NCBI GenBank assembly: GCA_900290335.1
Contig: OKRD01000147.1
Span: forward strand, 1 to 37,845
Length of the DNA stretch: 37,845 nt
Reading direction: 5' to 3'
From: Burkholderiales bacterium
GTDB taxonomy: Bacteria; Pseudomonadota; Gammaproteobacteria; Burkholderiales; Burkholderiaceae_F
The notes under the pieces are model-generated. The model saw only the letters and a list, made by a program, of their open reading frames with translations, did not search any database and was not told where the DNA came from. Below, in pieces: positions 1-8,046 of this stretch (its first letter is position 1; each line of letters opens with the position of its first letter). Both the position numbers and the translations under genes were made by a program.

Positions 1-271
1 TGGGCCGGTTGTATGCTCGACGTTGCGCGTTGCCCGCGCCGGTTGCCAGGCGCCGGTCCGGGGAGCAACGCGCCCGCCGCGAGACGCGCCGCTGGCCGGT
101 GTCTTGGTCACCGGTGGTCTATTGCCGCGCCGTATCGCTGCCCTGGCTCCGGGGTTACGATTGCTAGGATCGTGGCCACACTGCTGACCCGGGGTGCCGC
201 GGATTCCCTCTGCGCATCTGCGGCGCACTGCCAGCGCCGAATCATGTCTGGGCCGCGAAACGGAGTCGACC
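1..271. other. 5' edge, no recognisable gene
   Basis: No reading frame here gives a recognisable protein. It presumably holds the end or leader of whatever lies left of the window, plus the upstream region of the cation exporter. The only structure I see is a short inverted repeat, CCGGTG at 96-101 and CACCGG at 109-114 with a 7-base loop, which has no T-tract. The purine-rich CGGAG at 261-265 is the ribosome binding site of the next gene. Confidence 0.5.
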
Positions 272-1309
272 ATGCACACCCAAGACTTGAGCGCCTGGCA
301 CCATGACCATTCCTTTGACAAGGGCAACATCGCCGCAGAGCGCGGAACGCGGGCGGTGATGTGGATTACCGCCGCCATGATGATGGTCGAGATCGCCGCA
401 GGCTGGGGGTACAACTCGATGGCCCTGCTGGCCGATGGCCTTCACATGAGTTCGCATGCCGTTGCCATCGGGCTGAGCGCCTTTGCCTACGCGGCTGCCC
501 GCCGCCACTCGGCCGACCGAAGGTTTGCCTTCGGAACGTGGAAGATCGAGGTGCTCGGCGGCTTCGCCAGCGCCATGCTGCTGGTGGCCTTCGCCGCGCT
601 GATGCTGGCGGGCTCCGTGGAACGGCTCATAAACCCGGCTCCGATTCACTACGAGGACGCCATCGTCATCGCCGCGCTGGGTTTGCTGGTAAACCTCGTC
701 TGTGCGTTCATCCTCGGCGCTGCCCACCACGGCGAACATGGCGAGCGGCACGATCACCACCACCCCGGGCATCATCATGACCTGAACCTGCGGTCCGCCT
801 ACGTCCATGTCGTTGCCGACGCGGCGACGTCGGTACTGGCCATCGTTGCGCTGGCCGGCGGCTTGCACTACGGCTTGGCGTGGCTCGACCCGGCGACCGG
901 CATGGTCGGAGCAGTCGTCGTGGCGCTGTGGGCCAAGCGGCTCATTGCCGACACCGGCAAAGTCCTGCTCGACTGCGAAATGGACCACCCCATCGTCGAC
1001 GAGACCCGTGCCGCGATCGAGGAGGGAGGCCGCGAGAGCCAGACCCGTGTCGTTGACCTGCATGTCTGGCGCGTCGGCAAGGCCAGTTACTCGTGTGCCG
1101 TAAGCCTGCTGACCCACGACGGCACGCTCACGCCCGAGCAGGTGCGCGCGTGGTTGTCGCAGCACGGCGAGATCGCGCACTCTACGATTGAAATTCACCA
1201 GTGTGGGGATACCGCGGGGCGGCATGCGCCGCAGATTCATCGACCGCACGGCGGCCCTTGGCAAGCGACCCTTGTGCCAAATTCGTCGGCCCCCGGCGCC
1301 GCCAACTGA
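272..1309 (+). CDS. DmeF-like CDF family cation efflux transporter
   Basis: This inner-membrane exporter of the cation diffusion facilitator family is 345 residues long and most like the DmeF (Co2+/Ni2+/Zn2+) branch. CDF proteins exchange cytoplasmic divalent cations for protons. Transmembrane segment 2 carries A-D-G-L-H (54-58) and segment 5 carries H-V-V-A-D (179-183), the intramembrane metal-site signatures. A histidine-rich cytoplasmic loop at 152-169 (HHGEHGERHDHHHPGHHH) separates segments 4 and 5. The ATG at 272 is chosen because GGAG at 262-265 sits six bases upstream; a longer in-frame start at 194 lacks one. The C-terminus after the usual metal-binding domain is a low-complexity tail of about 40 residues. 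The next gene begins 27 bases downstream. The family is certain; the metal is inferred. Confidence 0.9.
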   Translation: MHTQDLSAWHHDHSFDKGNIAAERGTRAVMWITAAMMMVEIAAGWGYNSMALLADGLHMSSHAVAIGLSAFAYAAARRHSADRRFAFGTWKIEVLGGFASAMLLVAFAALMLAGSVERLINPAPIHYEDAIVIAALGLLVNLVCAFILGAAHHGEHGERHDHHHPGHHHDLNLRSAYVHVVADAATSVLAIVALAGGLHYGLAWLDPATGMVGAVVVALWAKRLIADTGKVLLDCEMDHPIVDETRAAIEEGGRESQTRVVDLHVWRVGKASYSCAVSLLTHDGTLTPEQVRAWLSQHGEIAHSTIEIHQCGDTAGRHAPQIHRPHGGPWQATLVPNSSAPGAAN

Positions 1310-1336
1310 GGTCGGCCGCGACCGCCGAACGGGAAC

Positions 1337-1855
1337 ATGTCGGACATCATTTACCCGGCGACCACCGCCAGCGACTACGATGCATTCGCGGGGCTGGTCC
1401 GCGAGTACATCGAATGGGCCCGCATGCGCTACCGGGATCATCCGTGGGTCATCGATCAGGTCCTGAGCCACCAATCCTTTGAAACCGAACTTCAGACCTT
1501 GCCTGCTTGCTACGGTCCCCCGAACGGCGGCACCCTGCTCGTCCAGCGCGAGGGCCGGATCTGCGGCTGCGGCGCCTACCGCAGGCTCTCCGGCACGGCC
1601 TGCGAGATGAAGCGGCTGTTCGTTCCGGATCGGTACCGGGGCCATGGAACCGGCCGCAGGCTTTGCGAGGCGATCAACGCTTCGGCGAGGGACGCCGGAT
1701 ATACACTGATGCGGCTCGACACGGGGAATCTTTTCACGGAGGCGATCGCGATGTACCAGTCCATGGGATTTCGTACCTGCGCACCACACCACGCGTACCC
1801 GGAGAAGCTCCTGCCCTACGTTGTATTCATGGAATTGCCGCTTGCCGGCGGCTAG
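1337..1855 (+). CDS. GNAT family N-acetyltransferase
   Basis: A 172-residue single-domain GNAT protein that would transfer an acyl group from acyl-CoA to an amine. The acyl-CoA pyrophosphate-binding signature R-Y-R-G-H-G-T-G (99-106, consensus R-x-x-G-x-G) follows the beta-4 strand containing CEMKRLFV (89-96). The C-terminal part has the typical A-M-Y-Q-S-M-G-F helix-strand motif. The ATG at 1337 follows a weak GGGA element. It lies 27 bases after the cation exporter and 47 before the nitroreductase on the same strand, so cotranscription is plausible. The substrate cannot be read from the sequence; closest relatives are generic stand-alone acetyltransferases. Confidence 0.85.
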   Translation: MSDIIYPATTASDYDAFAGLVREYIEWARMRYRDHPWVIDQVLSHQSFETELQTLPACYGPPNGGTLLVQREGRICGCGAYRRLSGTACEMKRLFVPDRYRGHGTGRRLCEAINASARDAGYTLMRLDTGNLFTEAIAMYQSMGFRTCAPHHAYPEKLLPYVVFMELPLAGG

Positions 1856-1902
1856 CGCGTGGTTTCGTCCCGTTTCGTGGGGTCCGTTTCGGAGCAGCGG
1901 CG

Positions 1903-2553
1903 ATGCATTCCTTGACAAAGCTTGCGCTCGGCGTGATGGGAAGGCTGCGCCCCAGCCCCGCCAAGGGGGATTCGGCCGCGGCGATCTCGCTGCCGCCCCC
2001 CGAGAGCCAAGGCGGCGCGCCGCTCATGGACGCGTTAGGTCGACGTCATTCCACTCGCGAATTCGCACCCGATGAACTGCCCTTGCCGCTGCTCTCCAGT
2101 TTGCTTTGGGCCGCCTATGGCGTGAACCGGGCCGACGGCGGACGCACTGCCCCGTCGGCGTTGAACGCGCAGGAGATCGACGTCTTCGTCGCGCTACGCT
2201 CGGGAGCGTATCGCTACGATGCCCGCGCGAACGAGTTGCGCCTTGTGGCGGCCAGCGACCTGCGGCGCATCACCGGCTATCAAGACTTCGTCGACGACGC
2301 GCCGCTGGATCTGGTCTACGTTGCCGATCATGCACGCATGCGATTGGTTCCGGTGCAACTGCGCGAGTCCTTCGCGTCAGCGGCGGCCGGGGCGATTTCG
2401 CAGAATGTCTACCTGTTTGCCGCCGGCAACGGCCTGGCAAGCGTTGTGCGCGCCTGGATCGACCGCGCGGCGATAGCCGACGCGCTGGGACTGACGCACG
2501 ATCAGCAGGTATTGTTTTCGCAGACCGTCGGCTACCCCAAGGGCGCTTCCTGA
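1903..2553 (+). CDS. SagB/nitroreductase-family FMN oxidoreductase
   Basis: A 216-residue protein of the nitroreductase fold, closest in style to the SagB/ThcOx branch. The FMN-contacting R-R-H-S-T-R-E-F segment is at residues 47-54, followed by the L-S-S-L-L-W-A-A-Y-G-V-N-R helix. The cofactor-loop helix A-I-S-Q-N-V-Y-L-F-A-A-G-N-G-L lies in the C-terminal third. The start at 1903 is supported by GGAG at 1891-1894. The reading frame is open further upstream, but that stretch lies inside the acetyltransferase gene in another frame. Residues 1-40 before the core could be a leader or a poorly conserved arm. There is no YcaO, cyclodehydratase or precursor peptide nearby, so a role in azoline oxidation is unlikely; a general NAD(P)H-dependent reductase is the safer reading. 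Confidence 0.8.
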   Translation: MHSLTKLALGVMGRLRPSPAKGDSAAAISLPPPESQGGAPLMDALGRRHSTREFAPDELPLPLLSSLLWAAYGVNRADGGRTAPSALNAQEIDVFVALRSGAYRYDARANELRLVAASDLRRITGYQDFVDDAPLDLVYVADHARMRLVPVQLRESFASAAAGAISQNVYLFAAGNGLASVVRAWIDRAAIADALGLTHDQQVLFSQTVGYPKGAS

Positions 2554-2584
2554 CCGTCAAACCAGCATCGACAACCGGAGTGCA

Positions 2585-3073
2585 ATGGTGGCCACAACTC
2601 TGCAGCTCATCTCGACCGCATTTGGGCACGGCGCGAGCATCCCGAGGCGCTTTACCTGCGAGGGCGAGGACCGATCGCCGCCCCTGTCGTGGTCGGGCAT
2701 TCCTGCGCACGCCCGGTCCTTGGTGCTGATCGTCGATGATCCGGATGCCCCGGACCCGGCTGCGCCCCAGATGACCTGGGTACACTGGGTGCTGTACAAC
2801 CTGGCGCCCGATACGGTCGGCCTCGAAGAGGGTGTCAAGCTCCTCGCGCTGCCGGCCGGAACGCTGCTGGGCAAGAACGACTGGAAGCGCACGGGCTATG
2901 GCGGACCGTGTCCACCGATCGGGCGGCACCGCTACTTTCACAAGCTATACGCGCTTGACGCCCTGTTGCCCGACCTGCGCAAACCGACCAAAAGCGAGCT
3001 GCTGCTGGCAATGGAGGGCCGCATCCTGGCCCAGGCGGAACTGATGGGAACCTACCAGAAGGAGCGCAGCTAG
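2585..3073 (+). CDS. YbhB/YbcL family Raf-kinase-inhibitor-like (PEBP fold) protein
   Basis: A 162-residue phosphatidylethanolamine-binding-protein homologue of the bacterial YbhB type. The fold is identified by D-D-P-D-A-P (51-56), H-W-V-L-Y-N (67-72) and G-G-P-C-P-P-x-G-x-H-R-Y (106-117), which line the anion-binding pocket. It has no signal peptide, so it should be cytoplasmic. GGAG at 2577-2580 sets the start at 2585. It sits 31 bases after the nitroreductase and 93 bases before a quinone/enone-type reductase. The physiological ligand of bacterial members is not established, so I assign no reaction. Confidence 0.9.
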   Translation: MVATTLQLISTAFGHGASIPRRFTCEGEDRSPPLSWSGIPAHARSLVLIVDDPDAPDPAAPQMTWVHWVLYNLAPDTVGLEEGVKLLALPAGTLLGKNDWKRTGYGGPCPPIGRHRYFHKLYALDALLPDLRKPTKSELLLAMEGRILAQAELMGTYQKERS

Positions 3074-3166
3074 CGTCGCCCCGGCCCTGCCGCCGTCCGG
3101 CGACCCAGGACGTAGCAAGGCACCCAACCGTCGCGCCTTGCCAGATAACCGAACCCAGGAGGAAAC

Positions 3167-4165
3167 ATGCCACGTAACCGCCGCGTATTGCTCGTTAGCC
3201 GTCCCGACGGTAAACCGACCGAGGACAACTTCCGCCTCGAAACGGTCGAAACTCCGGCGCTCGCCGAGGGACAACTACTGGTGCGCAATCATTGGCTATC
3301 GCTCGACCCGTACATGCGCGGCCGGATGAACGAAGGCCGTTCGTACGCGACGCCGCAACCGCTCAACGACACGATGCAAGGGCAGACTGCCGGGATCGTG
3401 GTCGAGTCACGCCATCCCTCCTGGCCCGTCGGCACACCGGTGCTGGGCGGATTCGGCTGGCAGGAGTACGGCGTATCTGACGGTACCGGCCTGCGCAAGC
3501 TCGACGCCAACGCCATTCCCTTGTCTGCCTACCTGGGCCCGGTCGGGATGCCGGGCGTCACGGCCTGGTACGGCCTGAACCGGATCATCGAGCCCAAGGA
3601 GGGCGAAACGGTCGCGGTCTCGGCGGCCAGCGGCGCCGTCGGCATGATTGTCGGCCAGCTGGCCAAGCGCGCCGGGGCACGCGCCGTCGGGATTGCCGGC
3701 GGGCCGGACAAGTGCCGCTACGTGGTCGATACCCTGCGCTTTGACGCATGCGTCGATTACAAGAGCAGCGACCTCAACGCCGAGCTACGGCAGGCTTGTC
3801 CGCAAGGCATCGACGGGTACTTCGAAAACGTGGGCGGGCGGGTGATGGACGCGATGCTGCCCCGGATGAATGCGTTCGGGCGCATCGCCCTGTGCGGTTT
3901 GATCGCCGGCTATAACGGTGCACCGATTCCGATTGGCAATCCGAGCTGGCTGTTGATCAGCCGCTTGAAGTTGCAGGGCTTCATCATCTCCGAACACCTT
4001 GACATCTGGCCGCAGGCGCTCAAGGAGCTCGGTGCAGGCGTCGCCAGCGGGGCCATCCGCTATCGCGAGTCCGTGGCGCAGGGACTGGAGAATGCGCCGC
4101 GGGCCTTCCTCGGAATGCTCGAGGGGCAAAACTTCGGCAAGCAACTCGTCAAGCTGACGGACTGA
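3167..4165 (+). CDS. CurA-like NADP-dependent medium-chain reductase (MDR superfamily)
   Basis: A 332-residue zinc-independent medium-chain dehydrogenase/reductase of the leukotriene B4 dehydrogenase / curcumin reductase (CurA, YncB) subfamily, which reduces activated double bonds with NADPH. The N-terminal substrate domain carries S-L-D-P-Y-M-R-G-R-M (45-54). L-G-P-V-G-M-P-G-V-T-A-W is at 123-134, and the Rossmann dinucleotide loop S-A-A-S-G-A-V-G is at 152-159. It ends in Q-N-F-G-K-Q-L-V-K-L as is usual for the family. A very strong AGGAGG lies just upstream of the ATG. Length matches full-size members. The substrate is not predictable beyond an enone or unsaturated aldehyde/ketone. Confidence 0.9.
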   Translation: MPRNRRVLLVSRPDGKPTEDNFRLETVETPALAEGQLLVRNHWLSLDPYMRGRMNEGRSYATPQPLNDTMQGQTAGIVVESRHPSWPVGTPVLGGFGWQEYGVSDGTGLRKLDANAIPLSAYLGPVGMPGVTAWYGLNRIIEPKEGETVAVSAASGAVGMIVGQLAKRAGARAVGIAGGPDKCRYVVDTLRFDACVDYKSSDLNAELRQACPQGIDGYFENVGGRVMDAMLPRMNAFGRIALCGLIAGYNGAPIPIGNPSWLLISRLKLQGFIISEHLDIWPQALKELGAGVASGAIRYRESVAQGLENAPRAFLGMLEGQNFGKQLVKLTD

Positions 4166-4259
4166 GGGCCGTGGGTTCGGTCACGGGCCAAGGCGGCATC
4201 GGCGCTGCGGCGTCATGCCGTCGGCGATAGGTCGACGGGTCGGAAAGGGACAATGGCAG

Positions 4260-5138
4260 ATGCAAGACTTTCAAGGTAGAGCCGCGGTGATTACCGGCGC
4301 CGCGAGCGGATTCGGACGAGAGTTCGCGCGCAGCGCGCGATCGCTCGGAATGCGCCTCGTGCTGGCAGATGTTGACGAGGCGGCGTTGGCCGCGCTCGTG
4401 GCCGAGCTTGGCGACAAAGCGAACGTCATCGGCGTCAAGGTCGACGTCTCCGATGCAGCCCAGGTCGAGAACTTGGCAGCGCGCGCCCAGGGCGCGTTCG
4501 GACCGGTCCATCTGCTTTTCAACAATGCCGGCGTCGGCTCCGGCGGGTATGTATGGGAGAACTCGGAGCATGACTGGCAGTGGGTGCTCGGTGTCAACCT
4601 GATGGGCGTCGTGCACGGCTTGCGCCACTTCGTGCCAGCGATGCTTGCCTCAAGCCGCGCCGGAGAGCCCGCGCACATCGTCAACACCGCGTCGGTGGCG
4701 GGCTGGCTGAGCGCGCCCCTGATGGGGGTGTACAACGTCAGCAAGCATGCGGTCGTGACCCTGACCGAGACCCTGTTCCATGATTTGCGGCTGGCCGGGT
4801 CGAAGATCGGGGTCACCTTGTTGAGTCCGGCTTTTGTCGCTACCGGAATCAGCCACTCCGATCGCAGTCGCCCCGAACGATTCGCCGCGGACTCGCCGCC
4901 GACTGCCTCGCAGCGCGCCGCCCAAGCGCAGACCGCGAAGGCGGTGGAAAGCAGCCGCCTTAGCGCCGCGCAAGTGGCGCAGATGACCTTTGACGCGATC
5001 CGCGCCGAGCGGTTTTACGTCTTCACCCACCGGCAGATCCTGCCGAGCGTCCGCAGCCGGGTGCTCCATGCGGTCGAGGGTCTGGCTCCGGCGGATCCTT
5101 ACGAAGACCGTCCCGAAAGCCGCCCCAGGGTCGACTGA
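4260..5138 (+). CDS. SDR family NAD(P)-dependent oxidoreductase
   Basis: A 292-residue classical short-chain dehydrogenase. The cofactor-binding T-G-A-A-S-G-F-G is at 12-19 and the structural N-N-A-G at 88-91. The catalytic serine is S145 and the Y-x-x-x-K pair is Y158/K162 (Y-N-V-S-K). An acidic residue after beta-2 (L-A-D-V-D) suggests NAD preference. The ATG at 4260 is preferred over one at 4215 because the Rossmann strand then begins at the usual distance and a GGAAAGGGA element lies about nine bases upstream. It follows the CurA-like gene by 94 bases on the same strand. The substrate is unknown; the long C-terminal region after residue 200 is typical of SDRs acting on bulky alcohols. Confidence 0.88.
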   Translation: MQDFQGRAAVITGAASGFGREFARSARSLGMRLVLADVDEAALAALVAELGDKANVIGVKVDVSDAAQVENLAARAQGAFGPVHLLFNNAGVGSGGYVWENSEHDWQWVLGVNLMGVVHGLRHFVPAMLASSRAGEPAHIVNTASVAGWLSAPLMGVYNVSKHAVVTLTETLFHDLRLAGSKIGVTLLSPAFVATGISHSDRSRPERFAADSPPTASQRAAQAQTAKAVESSRLSAAQVAQMTFDAIRAERFYVFTHRQILPSVRSRVLHAVEGLAPADPYEDRPESRPRVD

Positions 5139-5169
5139 GGCAGGGCGCCCAAGCGACGGTCCGCACGGA

Positions 5170-5182
5170 GCGCTGACAGCGC
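5170..5182. terminator. Hairpin between convergent genes, possible terminator
   Basis: GCGCT (5170-5174) and AGCGC (5178-5182) form a perfect five-base-pair stem with a GAC loop. It lies in the 53-base gap between the converging SDR and ygiQ genes. There is no U-run on either strand, so intrinsic termination is only suggested by position. Confidence 0.25.
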
Positions 5183-5191
5183 GCCGGAGGC

Positions 5192-7562
5192 TCAGCGCCG
5201 ATTCGCTGCCTTTTTCTGCGACGCGATCGACGCGGGCGGCGGTGCACCGGCGCGCGGCGGCAGACCCGTGTGCTGGGTCAGAAGTCGGCCGCGGGTAACG
5301 GGCGAGAGGCGACTGCCGGCCGCGGTCGAATTTTTGCGGCGCGCGCTCTGGTATTCGCCACCGCCGGCCGGCTGATGGCGGGGCACCAGATGCTGCTTAC
5401 CGTTACCGATGAGATCCGCGCGCCCCATGGCCTTGAGCGCGTCGCGCAGCAGCGGCCAATTCTTGGGATCGTGATAGCGCAAGAACGCCTTGTGCAGCCG
5501 CCGCCGGCGCTCCCCCCGCACGATGTCGACGCCGGCGCTGGCGCGGGTCACCTTGGCCAGCGGATTCTTGCCGCTGTGGTACATCGCCGTGGCCGTTGCC
5601 ATGGGGCCGGGGTAGAACGTCTGCACCTGGTCGGCGCGAAATCCGTTGCGCTTGAGCCAGAGCGCCAGATGCATCATGTCCTCGTCCGTGGTGCCGGGGT
5701 GTGCAGCGATGAAGTACGGAACCAAGTATTGCTTCTTGCCGGCCTCGGCGCTGAACTTGTCGAACAGTTGCTTGAAGCGGTCGTACGCGCCAATGCCGGG
5801 CTTCATCATCATGCGCAAGGGACCGGGCTCGGTATGTTCCGGCGCGATCTTGAGATAGCCGCCGACGTGGTATTTCACCAATTCGCGGATGTACTCGGGC
5901 GATTCCAGCGCCAGGTCGTAACGCAGACCAGAGCCGATCAACACTTTCTTCACGCCGGGTAGCGCGCGCGCGCGGCGGTACAGGTGGATGAGCGGACCAT
6001 GGTCGGTCGCCAAGTTCTGGCAGATCTTCGGATACACGCAGGAGGGCTTTCGGCACGCGGCCTCGATCAGCGCCGACTTGCAGCCGATCCGATACATGTT
6101 GGCGGTCGGTCCGCCAAGATCGGAGATCACACCGGTAAAGCCTGCGACCTGGTCGCGGATCGTCTCGATTTCGCGAAGGATCGATTCCTCGCTGCGGCTC
6201 TGAATGATGCGTCCCTCGTGCTCGGTGATGGAACAAAAGGTGCAGCCGCCAAAGCAGCCGCGCATGATGTTGACGCTGAAGCGAATCATCTCCCACGCGG
6301 GAATCTTGTTCGGCCCGTCGGTGTCGCCGTAGCTCGGATGGGGCGCACGCGCGTACGGCAGATCGAACACGGCATCCATCTCCGCCGTCGTCAATGGAAT
6401 CGGCGGCGGATTGAGCCAAACGTCGCGCGCCGTCGGCCCTTCGCCGTGCGCCTGGACCAACGCGCGCGCATTGCCCGGGTTGGTCTCCAGGTGCAGCACC
6501 CGGCTTGCGTGCGCATACAGCACGGGATCGGCACGCACCTGTTCGTACGACGGCAAGCGGATCACGGTGCGATCGCGCGGGGGCGCGCGCCGCTGGCGGC
6601 CGCCACTGGCCACGGGCGCGGTAAGCGGCTGCCAAGCGGCCTGCGGTGAGGCGCTGGCCGCTGACGCGGCAGTGGCCGCGGACTGCCCCCGATCGCAGTG
6701 CGATGATTGCCGTGCGGCGCGCTCGGTCGTCGTCAGGTAAGGATTGAGGCAGGGAGCGGCTCCCAAGCCCGCCGCAGCGGGCGCGTCGATCGAGCTCGAA
6801 TCGATCTCGGACCAGCCCGGCGCTTTCTGGCGCCGCACGAAGGCCGTGCCGCGCACGTCGCACGCGTGCGGCGAGCCGGTGGGCGATTTCGACAATGGCG
6901 CGCTCTGCGCTGCCGTACACCAGCAGATCGCACTTCGAGTCCACCACCATCGATCGGCGCACCTTGTCCTGCCAGTAGTCGTAATGCGCGATGCGCCGCA
7001 GCGAGCCTTCGATGCCGCCCATGACCAGCGGCACATCCCCGTAGGCCTCGCGGCAGCGCTGGGCATAGACCAGAGCGCAGCGGTCCGGTCGCTTGCCGGC
7101 GATGCCGCCCGGCGTGTAGGCGTCGTCGCTGCGGATCTTGCGATCCGCCGTATAGCGGTTGATCATGGAATCCATGTTCCCGGCGGTGACTCCGAAGAAC
7201 AGGTTCGGCCGTCCGAGCGCCTTGAACGGCTCAGCGCTCTGCCAATCCGGTTGGGCGATGATGCCGACCCGAAACCCCTGCGCCTCCAAGACGCGTCCGA
7301 TCAGGGCCATGCCAAAACTCGGGTGATCCACGTAGGCATCGCCGCTTACGATGACGATGTCGCAGCTGTCCCATCCAAGGGCATCCATCTCCGCACGGCT
7401 CATCGGCAAGAACTTCGCCGGGCCAAAACGCTTCGCCCAAAATGGCCGGTAGGCCGTCAGCGGGCGCACGGGGCGATACGAGAACTCGGACGCTTCGTCG
7501 GTCAGGCCGCGCACGGTGGCGAGCAAAGACTCGGAATCAAGGGTACGGATCTTGTCCACCAT
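5192..7562 (-). pseudogene. ygiQ: YgiQ family radical SAM protein (UPF0313), frame broken
   Basis: Two frames together encode one YgiQ protein. The N-terminal frame starts at 7562 with [14 protein letters not shown] and runs through [17 protein letters not shown] to [11 protein letters not shown] near 6867. The second frame resumes at 6859 with D-V-R-G-T-A-F-V-R and continues to 5192. It contains the radical SAM cluster motif C-F-G-G-C-T-F-C (CxxxCxxC) and the segment [12 protein letters not shown]. Only seven bases lie between the two halves where family members have about six residues, so roughly 11 bases (2 modulo 3) appear to be missing. Otherwise the gene is full length, about 790 codons. 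YgiQ proteins are conserved but of unassigned reaction. No other frameshift is visible, so sequence error is as likely as true inactivation. Confidence 0.85.
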
Positions 7563-8046
7563 TGCGAAAAGGGCACGACAGCGCCAGGGTCAAAGGCCGC
7601 AGCGCGATCAAGCGCTGATACTAGCGCGCTTACCGAACCGGGCCGCGGCCGGCCGTCCTCTTGCGAGCAGGGAGCGATCGAGGCGACGGAGGAGCAGCAA
7701 AACCCAGACGGCAGCCTCCACGACGTCGACGCAAAGGTGCAGATCTGGGTCCTGCCGCCACTTGCGCCCTCGGTAGTGCCGTCGCTCTTGCCCGACTCAT
7801 CGCTCCTTCTCACGCACGGACGGGACTGCGAGGGCCCGGTTGGCAATGCGTCACTCCCGGCGCTCCGGCCGTCTTTGCAGCGCCCTTGCCTTCGAGGAGC
7901 AGTTGCGCCGGGCAAGACCATCGACCGCATACTGTCTTAGGGCAAGTTCCGGCCGTGCCGGAACCCACGATGCGTGAAGGTCATCGCGGTTCCGGCGCCT
8001 TTGCACGGCTGAACCGTCGCCCCGGCGCGCCCCGACCAAGGCGAAC
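7563..8046. other. 484-base intergenic stretch without a recognisable gene
   Basis: It lies between the RND permease stop and the ygiQ start, both on the minus strand. Open frames exist on both strands but translate to Arg/Ser/Pro-rich shadows without domain features. It must contain the ygiQ promoter on its left side; no clear -35/-10 pair is visible. The one clear element is the stem-loop at 7946-7964. Confidence 0.5.
7946..7964 (-). terminator. Perfect 8-bp stem-loop downstream of the RND operon
   Basis: GTTCCGGC (7946-7953) and GCCGGAAC (7957-7964) pair perfectly around a three-base loop, about 80 bases past the stop of the RND permease. On the minus strand the following bases are TTGCCC rather than a U-run, so it could be a Rho-assisted stop or an RNA 3'-end stabiliser instead of a classical terminator. 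Confidence 0.4.

Noticed and set aside
242-1918. Long open frame of 558 codons on the minus strand
   Set aside because: It runs antisense to the cation exporter and the acetyltransferase, both with clear family motifs, and its translation is Arg/His-rich with no domain; a GC-rich shadow.
1903-5138. Thiazole/oxazole peptide biosynthesis cluster suggested by the SagB-like gene
   Set aside because: No YcaO, cyclodehydratase, precursor peptide or transporter is present; neighbours are unrelated oxidoreductases.
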